NCBI RefSeq assembly: GCF_014287475.1
Contig: NZ_JACOPF010000001.1
Location: 186,001 to 250,000, forward strand
Length of the DNA stretch: 64,000 bases
Direction of reading: 5' to 3'
Source of the DNA: Mediterraneibacter hominis
Lineage (GTDB): Bacteria; Bacillota; Clostridia; Lachnospirales; Lachnospiraceae
In this document: positions 36,602 to 45,235 of the stretch, piece by piece
How positions within the stretch are numbered: the first letter of the stretch is position 1
Layout of the letters: each line of letters opens with the position of its first letter
Made by a program: the position numbers and the translations under genes
The notes under the pieces: generated by a model
The model's input: only the letters and a program-made list of their open reading frames with translations
What the model was told of the DNA's origin: nothing
Database searches by the model: none

Positions 36602-37849
36602 ATGAACATATGGATTGTTAATCACTATGCAATACCACCGAGTATGGGAGGGTTAGTAAGACATTATTATTTTTCCAAATATCTTCAAAAAAAAGGACAT
36701 ACTGTGAAGATTTTTACTTCCAGTAAAATCCACAATACAGATATTAACATGATTAAAGATAAATCCCTTTACAGAGAAGAAATGGAAGATGGGGTGGAGT
36801 ATACCTTCGTGCGCAGCAGAGACTATAAGGGAAACGGGCTGGATAGAATCATTAATATGATGGATCTTCCATTTAAAACATGGAAAACAATGAAGCTGTT
36901 TTATAAGAAACAGAAGCCGGATGTGATTTATACATCTTCACCGGATTTGTTTGTGGCGTATTTTGCATTGCTTTTCGGAAGAAAACATAAGATCCCGGTA
37001 GTGGTGGAAGTGAGGGATTTGTGGCCTAAATCAGTGGTTGAGTATAATAAATTATCGGAATATAATCCCATAATTTTGATTTTATATCAGTTGGAAAAAT
37101 GGATATATAAGAAAGCAGATAAATTGATTTTTACCATGGAGGGATGGAAAAATTATTTTACTGAAAGAGGATTACTATCTGAAATAGATCTTAAAAAGGT
37201 GAATTATATAAATAATGGTGTGGATATAGAGGAGTTTGAAAGGAATAAGAAAACATTTAAATATTTAGACTTAGATTTGGATGATAAAAGTAAATTTAAG
37301 TTTGTTTATATGGGGTCGATCAGACTGGCTAATAATTTGCAAAGTTTAATAGAGGCTGCAAAAGTAATTAAAGAAAAAGGAATTGCGAATTTACAAATTT
37401 TAGTATTTGGAGACGGGACAGAGAAAGAAGCATTAGAACAGGAAAGTAAGCGCTGTGGACTTAATATAGTATTTAAAGGAAAGGTTGAAAAAAAATATAT
37501 ACCTTATATACTTTCTAAATCAGATGTCAATTTGGTTAATGTAAAATCAACCAATATAAAAAATTATGGATGTAGCTGGAATAAATTATTTGAATATATG
37601 GCTAGTGGTAAACCGGTATTATCTAATGTATATATGCAATACGATTTAATTAGTAGATTTAACATAGGAATTGCAAAAGAGTTTCAAAGCGCCGAAGAAT
37701 ATGCAAAGGTTATGATAGAGTTTAGTAATTTGGATACAAATATATATGCTGAAATGTGTAATAATGCAAAAGCAGTGGCTCAAAAATTTGACTATAAATA
37801 CTTGACAGAGAAAATAGAGCATGTATTATATTCGGCTGTTAGCAATTAG
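36602..37849 (+). CDS. Glycosyltransferase family 4 (WbuB-like)
   Basis: The 415-residue GT-B enzyme begins NHYAIPPSMGGLVRHYYFSK, as in WbuB-type fucosamine/amino-sugar transferases, and has a C-terminal donor domain with VYMGSIRLANNLQSLI, ILVFGDGTEKE and the EYMASGKPVLSN site. It probably adds the second sugar to the lipid carrier. The gene is compositionally mosaic: the first part has host-like GC (25 of 60 bases at 36961-37020), whereas 37081-37140 has 15 of 60, as does most of the DNA after it. That fits a recombination boundary near 37,030 within the gene. Confidence 0.9.
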   Translation: MNIWIVNHYAIPPSMGGLVRHYYFSKYLQKKGHTVKIFTSSKIHNTDINMIKDKSLYREEMEDGVEYTFVRSRDYKGNGLDRIINMMDLPFKTWKTMKLFYKKQKPDVIYTSSPDLFVAYFALLFGRKHKIPVVVEVRDLWPKSVVEYNKLSEYNPIILILYQLEKWIYKKADKLIFTMEGWKNYFTERGLLSEIDLKKVNYINNGVDIEEFERNKKTFKYLDLDLDDKSKFKFVYMGSIRLANNLQSLIEAAKVIKEKGIANLQILVFGDGTEKEALEQESKRCGLNIVFKGKVEKKYIPYILSKSDVNLVNVKSTNIKNYGCSWNKLFEYMASGKPVLSNVYMQYDLISRFNIGIAKEFQSAEEYAKVMIEFSNLDTNIYAEMCNNAKAVAQKFDYKYLTEKIEHVLYSAVSN

Positions 37850-37859
37850 GAGGAAGTAA

Positions 37860-38807
37860 ATGAAAAAAGTGAATGTACTTCTTACATCTGTTGGGGGTTC
37901 TACGGGGGTATTTTTATCGAAAAGTCTTAGAAAGTATAGAAATTTAAGGTTGATAGGGGTTGATATGTCAGAGTTAGTTGCTTCTAAAATCTGGCTAGAC
38001 AGTTTCTATACTGTACCAGCAGTAAATGATGTAAAATATTTTGAAAAGATAAATAAAATTATTGAGCTAGAAAAGGTAGATGTTATTATTCCGATAACTT
38101 CATATGATATGAATACTTTTTGTGAAGAAGAAGAAAAGATAGGTAGATATAAAGATAAGTTGCTTATTATGGACAATAAAACCCACAAATTATTACATAA
38201 TAAAGAGACGTGTTATCAATATTTAAATAAAATAGGGATCGCGGTTCCAATTATTGTGGAGGCACCAAAAGTATATCCAGTAGTTTTGAAAGCAAAAGAA
38301 GACACCGGAAGTAAAAAAACATTTATAATAAAAAATCAAGATGAATTTGAATATTATAGTAGAAAAGTAGAAAACACAATTGTAGTAGAATATTTAGAAG
38401 GAACAGAATATACGGTAGATTGTTTATTTGATAGGGAGGGGGAATGTATTGGATATAATATACGAGAACGAAAGAAAATGAATGGGGGAGGAGCTGTTAT
38501 TAGTATAAACAGGGAGATAGATGGTGTAAAAAAAATTATTGAAAAGTTAGAATCTACAGGGCGTATAAAGGGACCTGTAAATTTTCAGTTTAAAATAGAT
38601 AATGAAAAAAATATTAAAATCTTTGATTTTAATACACGTTTTGCATCTGGAGGATTACCTGTAACTGTAGCAAGTGGGTTTGATATACCTTATCTACTGG
38701 TACGATTAATTTTAGGGGAAAAAATAACAAAATGGAGAAGAGATGAAAAGAATATAGGTTTAACTATGATAAGATATTTTGAAGAGGTTTATGTTCATGC
38801 AGAATAG
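37860..38807 (+). CDS. ATP-grasp domain protein of polysaccharide loci
   Basis: The 315-residue protein resembles the carbamoyl-phosphate-synthase/biotin-carboxylase ATP-grasp group: a pre-ATP-grasp Rossmann start (VLLTSVGGSTGVFLSK), a lysine in KAKEDTGSKKTF, VVEYLEGTEYTVDCLFDREG and a metal-binding EFNTR-like FDFNTRFASGG near the end. Such enzymes ligate a carboxylate to an amine or thiol using ATP. The substrate is unknown. AGGAGG precedes the ATG. Its 3' end overlaps the HAD gene, and this pair is a candidate for making or attaching an amino-acid or similar decoration. Confidence 0.85.
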   Translation: MKKVNVLLTSVGGSTGVFLSKSLRKYRNLRLIGVDMSELVASKIWLDSFYTVPAVNDVKYFEKINKIIELEKVDVIIPITSYDMNTFCEEEEKIGRYKDKLLIMDNKTHKLLHNKETCYQYLNKIGIAVPIIVEAPKVYPVVLKAKEDTGSKKTFIIKNQDEFEYYSRKVENTIVVEYLEGTEYTVDCLFDREGECIGYNIRERKKMNGGGAVISINREIDGVKKIIEKLESTGRIKGPVNFQFKIDNEKNIKIFDFNTRFASGGLPVTVASGFDIPYLLVRLILGEKITKWRRDEKNIGLTMIRYFEEVYVHAE

Positions 38808-39444
38808 GACAGTTTACGTTGACTTTGATGGAACTATTGTAGATGTTTTCCCACGATATTTTAAAATTATACAGGAGTATATGCTTAATAATTTTAATCT
38901 TCGACTGCCTTATGGGATATTTGTGAATAGAAAACGGACGGGGAAGAAAGAACATGAAATTATCAGAGAGCTTTGCCAAAGGGATATAGATATTGAAGAT
39001 TATGTGATGTTTAAAAGAGAGAGACTAGAAAACAAGGAATATTTAAAAGAAGACAGAATTATAGATAATCCTAAATTGGCATATGAAAAGTTGAAAAAAG
39101 AAGGGTATCATGTAAAATTACTTTCTCAAAGAAGAAATGCAGAGAATCTTAGATGGGAAATAGGGTATTTAAATATAAAGAATTGTTTTGACAGTATTAC
39201 TGTAGTAGAACCGACTTCCAATAATGCTAAGTTAGAATATTTAAAAAATATTGTTAATAAGGATGATATCATTATAGGAGATAGCCCTTTAGATATGGAA
39301 TGCGCTGAAGAATTAAATATCAAAGGGTATTTTGTAGAGAGTGGACTGTATAATTCTGATGTTTTTTCATGTGAAATAAGAAAGGCAGCGGACTATAATG
39401 CAGTAGTTTCAAAATATATAGTTATTAAAGAGAAAAAATTTTGA
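38797..39444 (+). CDS. HAD-superfamily hydrolase, partner of the ATP-grasp protein
   Basis: This 215-residue protein has HAD motif I DFDGTIVD near the N-terminus, motif II in LLSQRRN, and motif IV DSPLDMEC, so the phosphatase-type active site is complete. The ATG at 38797, nine bases after AGAGG, is preferred over starts at 38791 or the TTG at 38779. It overlaps the ATP-grasp gene by 11 bases, meaning coupled translation and probably a joint pathway. It may remove a phosphate from a sugar or acyl intermediate. The exact substrate cannot be deduced. Confidence 0.85.
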   Translation: MQNRTVYVDFDGTIVDVFPRYFKIIQEYMLNNFNLRLPYGIFVNRKRTGKKEHEIIRELCQRDIDIEDYVMFKRERLENKEYLKEDRIIDNPKLAYEKLKKEGYHVKLLSQRRNAENLRWEIGYLNIKNCFDSITVVEPTSNNAKLEYLKNIVNKDDIIIGDSPLDMECAEELNIKGYFVESGLYNSDVFSCEIRKAADYNAVVSKYIVIKEKKF

Positions 39445-39568
39445 GAAAGAATTATAGGAGGGATGGTATAAAATAGTGCTTGTATATTTTTGAGTTTGTG
39501 TATGGCTTATAAAGCTAATATCATAAAAATGTAATAGTAAAAAAGTGTGTGATAAGGAAGGAAAGATT

Positions 39569-40882
39569 ATGAAAGAAAGATTACTTAATAAAATCAAAGA
39601 GAGAAAAATAACAGTAGGAGTAGTAGGATTAGGATATGTTGGATTACCGCTTGCTGTAGAGAAAGCAAAAGCAGGTTTTAAAACAATTGGGTTTGATGTA
39701 CAAACGGAAAAAGTAAATCTTGTTAATAAGGGGCACAATTATATAGGAGATGTTGTAGATAGTGATTTAAAGGAATTAGTTAAAAGCGGTATGTTACAGG
39801 CAACTACTGACTTTAGCTTTGTTAAAGATGTAGAGTTTATTGCTATTTGTGTTCCGACTCCTTTAGATAAACATCAGCAACCAGATATTAGCTATGTGAA
39901 GGCATCAGCAGAGGAAATCTCACAATACTTAACTAAGGAAACGATGGTAGTATTGGAATCTACTACTTATCCAGGTACTACAGAAGAATTAATTAAACCA
40001 ATTTTAGAAAAAGGTTCGGGGCTAAAGTGTGGGGAAGACTTTTATTTAGGATTTTCACCAGAACGTGTAGATCCAGGAAATTTAATTTATAAAACAAAAA
40101 ATACACCTAAAGTAGTTGGGGCAATAGGAAAAGATGCTACAGAGGTAATTGCAGCTATGTACCGTGCAGTACTGGATGGAGAAGTATATGAGGTGTCTTC
40201 ACCAGCAATTGCCGAAATGGAAAAAATTTTAGAAAATACGTATAGAAATATTAATATAGGGCTTATTAATGAACTGACGATGTTATGTAAAGAAATGGGA
40301 ATTAGTATGTGGGAAGTGATTGACGCTGCGAAAACAAAGCCATATGGATTCCAGGCGTTTTATCCAGGACCGGGCCTTGGAGGTCATTGTATTCCGCTTG
40401 ATCCTTATTATTTAAGTTGGAAAGCTAGGGAATATGGTTTTCATACTTCTATGATTGAAAGTTCTATGATGATTAATGACAAGATGCCAGAATATTGTGT
40501 AGAAAGAGCGAGCAAGCTGCTTAATTCTTATGCTAAGGCCATGAACGGAGCAAAAGTGCTTGTGCTTGGGGTAGCATATAAGCAGGATATTGATGATTAC
40601 AGAGAAAGTCCAGCTCTTAAAGTGATTGAAATTCTAAAAAGAGAAAAGGCAAAGGTAGACTTTTACGATCCATGGATAAAAGAGTATAAATATTTAGGAG
40701 AAAAGCATAGAGGTATAGAAAAGCTGACTCCAGAAATAGTAGCGGCATATGATTTGATAATGATTACAACGGCTCATAGCAATGTAAATTATGATATGAT
40801 TCAAAGAAATGCAAAAGCGATTTTTGATACAAAGAATGTAATGAAAAATATAGATGATAGAGATAACATAGAAATTTTATAG
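39569..40882 (+). CDS. UDP-N-acetylhexosamine 6-dehydrogenase (WbpA/WecC type)
   Basis: The 437-residue NAD-dependent enzyme oxidises C6 of a UDP-amino sugar to a uronic acid. The Rossmann motif GVVGLGYVGLPLA, the central EMEKILENTYRNINI substrate helix, and the catalytic Cys274 in GGHCIPLDPYYLSWKA are conserved. An in-frame GTG at 39545 exists, but GGAAGGAAAG before the ATG at 39569 supports that start. Followed by an oxidoreductase and a 2-epimerase, it is likely the first step of the UDP-GlcNAcA to UDP-ManNAc3NAcA route (WbpA). Confidence 0.93.
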   Translation: MKERLLNKIKERKITVGVVGLGYVGLPLAVEKAKAGFKTIGFDVQTEKVNLVNKGHNYIGDVVDSDLKELVKSGMLQATTDFSFVKDVEFIAICVPTPLDKHQQPDISYVKASAEEISQYLTKETMVVLESTTYPGTTEELIKPILEKGSGLKCGEDFYLGFSPERVDPGNLIYKTKNTPKVVGAIGKDATEVIAAMYRAVLDGEVYEVSSPAIAEMEKILENTYRNINIGLINELTMLCKEMGISMWEVIDAAKTKPYGFQAFYPGPGLGGHCIPLDPYYLSWKAREYGFHTSMIESSMMINDKMPEYCVERASKLLNSYAKAMNGAKVLVLGVAYKQDIDDYRESPALKVIEILKREKAKVDFYDPWIKEYKYLGEKHRGIEKLTPEIVAAYDLIMITTAHSNVNYDMIQRNAKAIFDTKNVMKNIDDRDNIEIL

Positions 40883-40893
40883 GAGATGGTAGT

Positions 40894-41967
40894 ATGAGAT
40901 ATGGATTAATAGGCTGTGGCAGAATATCAACTAATCACATAAAAGCGGCGCTTAATAATAAACTTGAATTTGTAGCTGCGTGTGATATAATACCGGAACA
41001 TATAGAAGCAGTTTTGGATAAGCACGGGCTGAAGCATAATAAAAGTATAGCGCGATATACAAATTATAAAAAAATGATAGAGGAAAAGAAACCAGAATTA
41101 GTTGCGATAGCAACAGAAAGTGGTCTTCATGCGGAAATTGCGTTATATTGTATACAACAAGGAGTAAATGTTATTATTGAGAAACCTATGGCTATGAGCA
41201 TATCTGATGCAGATAAAATTATTAGCCTTTCAGAAGAAAAAGGTGTAAAAGTATCAGCATGTCATCAGAATCGCTTCAATATTGCTGTTCAGGAAATGAG
41301 AAAAGCTTTAGATACGGGGAGATTTGGAAGATTATCCCATGGTTCCATCCATGTACGTTGGAATAGAAATAAAGAATATTATTCACAAGCACCATGGAGA
41401 GGAACCTGGAAACAGGATGGCGGTGCATTAATGAATCAGTGCATACATGGAATTGATCTTTTACGGTGGATGATGGGGGATGATATAGAATCGGTTTATG
41501 GTGTTACAAAACAGCAGTTTCACAACTATCTTGAAGCTGAAGATATAGGAATGGCAGTAGTGAAATTTAAAAATGGTGCAGTTGCTACAGTGGAAGGTAC
41601 AACAAATGTTTATCCTCAAAACTTAGAAGAAACATTATATTTATTTGGAGAGAAGGGAACGGTAAAATTAGGAGGAAAGTCTACCAATAATATTGATGTA
41701 TGGAATTTTTCTGACGAGACAGCTAAAGATCAGGAAAATAAAGGTTTAGAAGAGCAGACGAGTAATGTGTATGGAAATGGCCATACGAGTTTATATGCAG
41801 ATATGATTGAAGCAATAAAAAATAATAGAGTACCATATGTAGATGCATATGCAGGAAGAAATGCACTAGAATTAGTACTAGCAATTTATAAAAGTCAAAA
41901 AGAAAGGAATGTGGTAAGGCTTCCTTTAAATGATTTTTCGACAATTGATATGATCGGAGAGTTTTAA
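40894..41967 (+). CDS. Gfo/Idh/MocA oxidoreductase (WbpB-like, UDP-GlcNAcA 3-dehydrogenase)
   Basis: The 357-residue NAD(P) enzyme has the N-terminal GLIGCGRISTNHI Rossmann motif, the EKPMAM strand end with catalytic-region lysine, ACHQNRFN and WKQDGGALMNQCIHGIDLLRWMMG, the last being the signature of WbpB/WlbA enzymes that oxidise C3 of UDP-GlcNAc uronic acid. It begins 11 bases after the dehydrogenase gene, which supplies its proposed substrate. The matching aminotransferase is probably the gene at 49833. Confidence 0.9.
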   Translation: MRYGLIGCGRISTNHIKAALNNKLEFVAACDIIPEHIEAVLDKHGLKHNKSIARYTNYKKMIEEKKPELVAIATESGLHAEIALYCIQQGVNVIIEKPMAMSISDADKIISLSEEKGVKVSACHQNRFNIAVQEMRKALDTGRFGRLSHGSIHVRWNRNKEYYSQAPWRGTWKQDGGALMNQCIHGIDLLRWMMGDDIESVYGVTKQQFHNYLEAEDIGMAVVKFKNGAVATVEGTTNVYPQNLEETLYLFGEKGTVKLGGKSTNNIDVWNFSDETAKDQENKGLEEQTSNVYGNGHTSLYADMIEAIKNNRVPYVDAYAGRNALELVLAIYKSQKERNVVRLPLNDFSTIDMIGEF

Positions 41968-42051
41968 ATATTTGGAAAATCAATTAAGTTAAAGCAATTA
42001 AAGATATTTTTTGACGAATTAAAAATTGATAAAACATATAGAGGAGCATAT

Positions 42052-43155
42052 ATGAAAAGGATAATGGTGGTTTTCGGGACGCGACCAGAAGCAATAAAAA
42101 TGTGCCCGTTAATAAAAGAACTTAAAAGGAGAAAAAATCTAGATATAAAAGTATGTGTAACAGGTCAACATAGACAAATGCTTGATCAGGTAATGGATAC
42201 TTTTCAGATTATTCCAGAATATGATTTATCTGTAATGAAAGAGAGGCAAACTCTATTTGATGTCACGATTAATATTTTGAATGGAATAAAAAATATTTTG
42301 GAGAAAGAAAGACCAGATTTGGTATTAGTACATGGAGATACATCGACTACGTTTGTGACAGCATTAGCATGTTTTTACTTAAATATAGCTGTAGGACATG
42401 TTGAAGCAGGTTTACGTACGTATAATATAGATTCGCCATATCCTGAAGAATTTAATAGGGAAGCTGTGGGTATTATTAGCCGTTTAAATTTTGCGCCTAC
42501 AGAAATGGCGAAACAAAATTTACTAAAAGAAGGAAAGGATATATCGACTATTTTTGTAACAGGTAATACAGCTATAGATGCATTAAAGACAACTGTAATG
42601 CAAAATTATAGACATCCGGAATTAGATTGGTGTGAGGGAAAAAGGCTTATTATGATTACTGCACATAGACGTGAGAATTTAGGACAGCCTATGGAAAATA
42701 TGTTTAGAGCTATAAAAAGGGTTTGTAATGAATATTCAGATATTAGAGTTATTTATCCAATTCACATGAATCCAGTAGTGAGAGAAACTGCTGATAAAAT
42801 TCTCGGAAATAATGAGAAAATCCATATTATAGAACCATTGGATGTAATTGATTTTCATAATTTTTTAGCAAGAAGTTACTTAATTTTAACTGATAGTGGA
42901 GGAATACAGGAAGAAGCTCCATCTCTGGGAAAACCAGTACTTGTAATGAGAGATACTACAGAAAGACCTGAAGGAATTGAGGCAGGTACATTAAAATTAG
43001 TAGGAACAGAAGAATTAAAGATATATGAGAGCTTTAAAATGTTAGTAGAAAATAAAGATGAATATAATCGTATGAGCCAAGCATCAAATCCATATGGTGA
43101 TGGTACAGCAAGTTTGCAAATAGCGGACATAATAGTAGAAAAGTTAGGAGCATAA
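42052..43155 (+). CDS. UDP-N-acetylglucosamine 2-epimerase, non-hydrolysing (WecB/WbpI type)
   Basis: The 367-residue epimerase inverts C2 of UDP-GlcNAc or its 2,3-diacetamido uronic acid derivative. Conserved blocks are VVFGTRPEAIKM, VHGDTSTTF, HVEAGLRT, PEEFNR, ITAHRRENLG, DSGGIQEEAPSLGKPVLVMRDTTERPE. This full-length enzyme has the active-site Asp, Glu and His of the family. With the preceding WbpA- and WbpB-like enzymes and the aminotransferase at 49833 it suggests synthesis of UDP-ManNAc3NAcA-type sugar, where WbpI is the last step; plain ManNAcA production is the alternative. Confidence 0.93.
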   Translation: MKRIMVVFGTRPEAIKMCPLIKELKRRKNLDIKVCVTGQHRQMLDQVMDTFQIIPEYDLSVMKERQTLFDVTINILNGIKNILEKERPDLVLVHGDTSTTFVTALACFYLNIAVGHVEAGLRTYNIDSPYPEEFNREAVGIISRLNFAPTEMAKQNLLKEGKDISTIFVTGNTAIDALKTTVMQNYRHPELDWCEGKRLIMITAHRRENLGQPMENMFRAIKRVCNEYSDIRVIYPIHMNPVVRETADKILGNNEKIHIIEPLDVIDFHNFLARSYLILTDSGGIQEEAPSLGKPVLVMRDTTERPEGIEAGTLKLVGTEELKIYESFKMLVENKDEYNRMSQASNPYGDGTASLQIADIIVEKLGA

Positions 43156-43157
43156 TA

Positions 43158-44252
43158 ATGAAAAGTTTGATAGCAGTAGAGTCATATCCGGATCTGCAAG
43201 GTGGAATTAATTTGTATTATGTACATGCTAGAAATATGGCTTATAAAGAAGCTGGGATTTATGTAACAGTTCTAAATTTTAGTGCACAACATGATTATAT
43301 AATAGATGGAATTGAAGTGATTACGGAGAAAACATATGAGAAATGTATAGAAAAAGAAAAGTACGGGAAACTTTTGATAATTCATGCATGTAATTTGAAA
43401 CATCATTATAGATTTGTAAAAAAGTATGGTTCAAAATTTGATAATTATATGTTTTTTTTTCATGGACATGAAGTTCTTAGATGCGCAAAAGTTTATCCGA
43501 AACCTTATAAATATATAAAAAGAAATCTTGTTTTAGAAAAAGCAAAAGATATATATGATATTATAAAATTAAAGATGTGGAAAAGATTTTTTGAAGAAAA
43601 TTACCAGAAGATACAATTTGTATTTGTAAGTAATTGGATGTATGATGAATTTCTAAAGTGGACAAAAGTAAATAAAGAGTATTTAGTGGATAGATATCAT
43701 ATTATTTACAATTGTATAGGAAAGGAATTTGAACGTATTACATATAATACGGAAAAAGAGAAAAAATATGATATTATTAGCATCCGGAATAATTTGGATG
43801 GATCTAAATATTGTGTAGATGTTATATGCCGTATTGCAGAAGAAAATCCAGCATATAAAATGTGCTTAATAGGGAAAGGAAATTATTTTGAACATTATGA
43901 AAAGCCACATAATCTGGAGGTTATTCCCAGGTATTTAAAACATGAAGAAATACTCAGATATCTTGAACAGTCAAAATGTGCATTAATGCCGACAAGAACA
44001 GATGCACAGGGGGTTATGGCTTGTGAATTGGCAACATATGGCATTCCGCTGATAACATCTGATATACCCGTATGCAAAGAAGTATTTGAAGGCTTTAAAA
44101 ATGTTTATTTTATTTCAAATGATAAAGACCGGCAAAATTTTTCAAAAATATTTAATTATGCTATGACTAATCGAGAAATAGCAAAAAATCAAAAATATTT
44201 TGGAAAAAATACTACGCAAAAAGAAATTGAACTAATAAAAACTTTGAGATAA
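43158..44252 (+). CDS. Glycosyltransferase, GT4-like
   Basis: The 364-residue protein begins three bases after the epimerase. It has an N-terminal YPDLQGGINLYYVHARNMAY acceptor region and a C-terminal donor domain with LIGKGNYFEHY, EVIPRYLKHEEILRYL and the ALMPTRTDAQGVMACELATYGIPLI site typical of GT-B retaining enzymes. It adds one sugar of the repeat unit in the cytosol. Donor and acceptor are unknown. The gene is very AT-rich. Confidence 0.85.
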   Translation: MKSLIAVESYPDLQGGINLYYVHARNMAYKEAGIYVTVLNFSAQHDYIIDGIEVITEKTYEKCIEKEKYGKLLIIHACNLKHHYRFVKKYGSKFDNYMFFFHGHEVLRCAKVYPKPYKYIKRNLVLEKAKDIYDIIKLKMWKRFFEENYQKIQFVFVSNWMYDEFLKWTKVNKEYLVDRYHIIYNCIGKEFERITYNTEKEKKYDIISIRNNLDGSKYCVDVICRIAEENPAYKMCLIGKGNYFEHYEKPHNLEVIPRYLKHEEILRYLEQSKCALMPTRTDAQGVMACELATYGIPLITSDIPVCKEVFEGFKNVYFISNDKDRQNFSKIFNYAMTNREIAKNQKYFGKNTTQKEIELIKTLR

Positions 44253-44275
44253 TTAAATAGGTATCAGAGGTGAAC

Positions 44276-45235
44276 ATGTTAGAAGAATTGATTATAACAA
44301 GAGAGAAAACTATAACATATTTAAAAAAATATTGGTGGATTTTGATGATTTGTCTGATATTGGGCGGTGTTTTGTTAGGAATGGGTATACGTTCTAATAT
44401 GAATTCAGATAAAAATATAGAATCTTATGAACAGAAGATTTTACCGGTTAAAATTGATGAAGAAAATATACAAAATATAGCAACTTCTTCAATTATTGGA
44501 AATTGTAAGACCCTATTAAGTATAGAAGATGTACAAAAAGAAATCAATGATTTATTGGAAAATGAAGGTGAAGAAATTATCAGTAACTGGAATAAGATTT
44601 TACTAGAACCAATAGCAAATAGTAATTTTTTTATTTTAAAAATATTTAATGAGAAAAATTTGGCGAATACTCAAATGAATGCAATAATTAGTGTTCTTAA
44701 TGAAAAAATGAAGAATTATAGACAGGAGACAGAATTAATAAAAATAGGGGGACTTGAGAGATATGTTACTCAAGATGAGAATAGTCCAGTTTTATTGAAA
44801 GATGTTTTAATATTTTTTGCAGTTATGTTAAGTGGAGTTTTTCTGGTTTATGTGTTGATGATTTTGGATAAACACATTTCCTCTCCTGAGGAGTTGAGAC
44901 AAGCTTTAGGTAAAGACGAAATATTACAACTTAGTAAAAAAGATAGTCAGTTATTAAAAATATGGTGTACTATTCTCAATAAAAAAGAAAAAGCAATTTT
45001 AGTGTTAGGAAATAACATCAGAGAAATCAAAATAGAACTGGAAGCATTAAATTTGGATAATCTTTATATTACTGATTTTGAAAATTATAATAAAATTGTT
45101 TCTAAAGAATCAACAGTAAAAACATACCTCATCATTAAATCTATGACAACTAAAAAAGAAGAATTGAATGTCATTCTACAGTTAAACAAACTATATGACA
45201 AACAATTTAATGGCTGGGTATATTTAAAACCATGA
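44276..45235 (+). CDS. Wzz-like chain-length or polysaccharide co-polymerase membrane protein
   Basis: The 319-residue protein has membrane helices at about residues 20-40 and 184-204 flanking an extracytoplasmic domain of roughly 140 residues, the two-helix topology of polysaccharide co-polymerases. It starts EELIITREKTITYLKKYWWI, like other clostridial members. The cytosolic C-terminal part (about 110 residues, HISSPEELRQALGK onward) resembles the start of a kinase-type domain but lacks Walker motifs. No tyrosine kinase or phosphatase gene is near. The next gene starts inside its stop codon (ATGA). Function in chain length control is inferred from topology and position. Confidence 0.7.
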   Translation: MLEELIITREKTITYLKKYWWILMICLILGGVLLGMGIRSNMNSDKNIESYEQKILPVKIDEENIQNIATSSIIGNCKTLLSIEDVQKEINDLLENEGEEIISNWNKILLEPIANSNFFILKIFNEKNLANTQMNAIISVLNEKMKNYRQETELIKIGGLERYVTQDENSPVLLKDVLIFFAVMLSGVFLVYVLMILDKHISSPEELRQALGKDEILQLSKKDSQLLKIWCTILNKKEKAILVLGNNIREIKIELEALNLDNLYITDFENYNKIVSKESTVKTYLIIKSMTTKKEELNVILQLNKLYDKQFNGWVYLKP

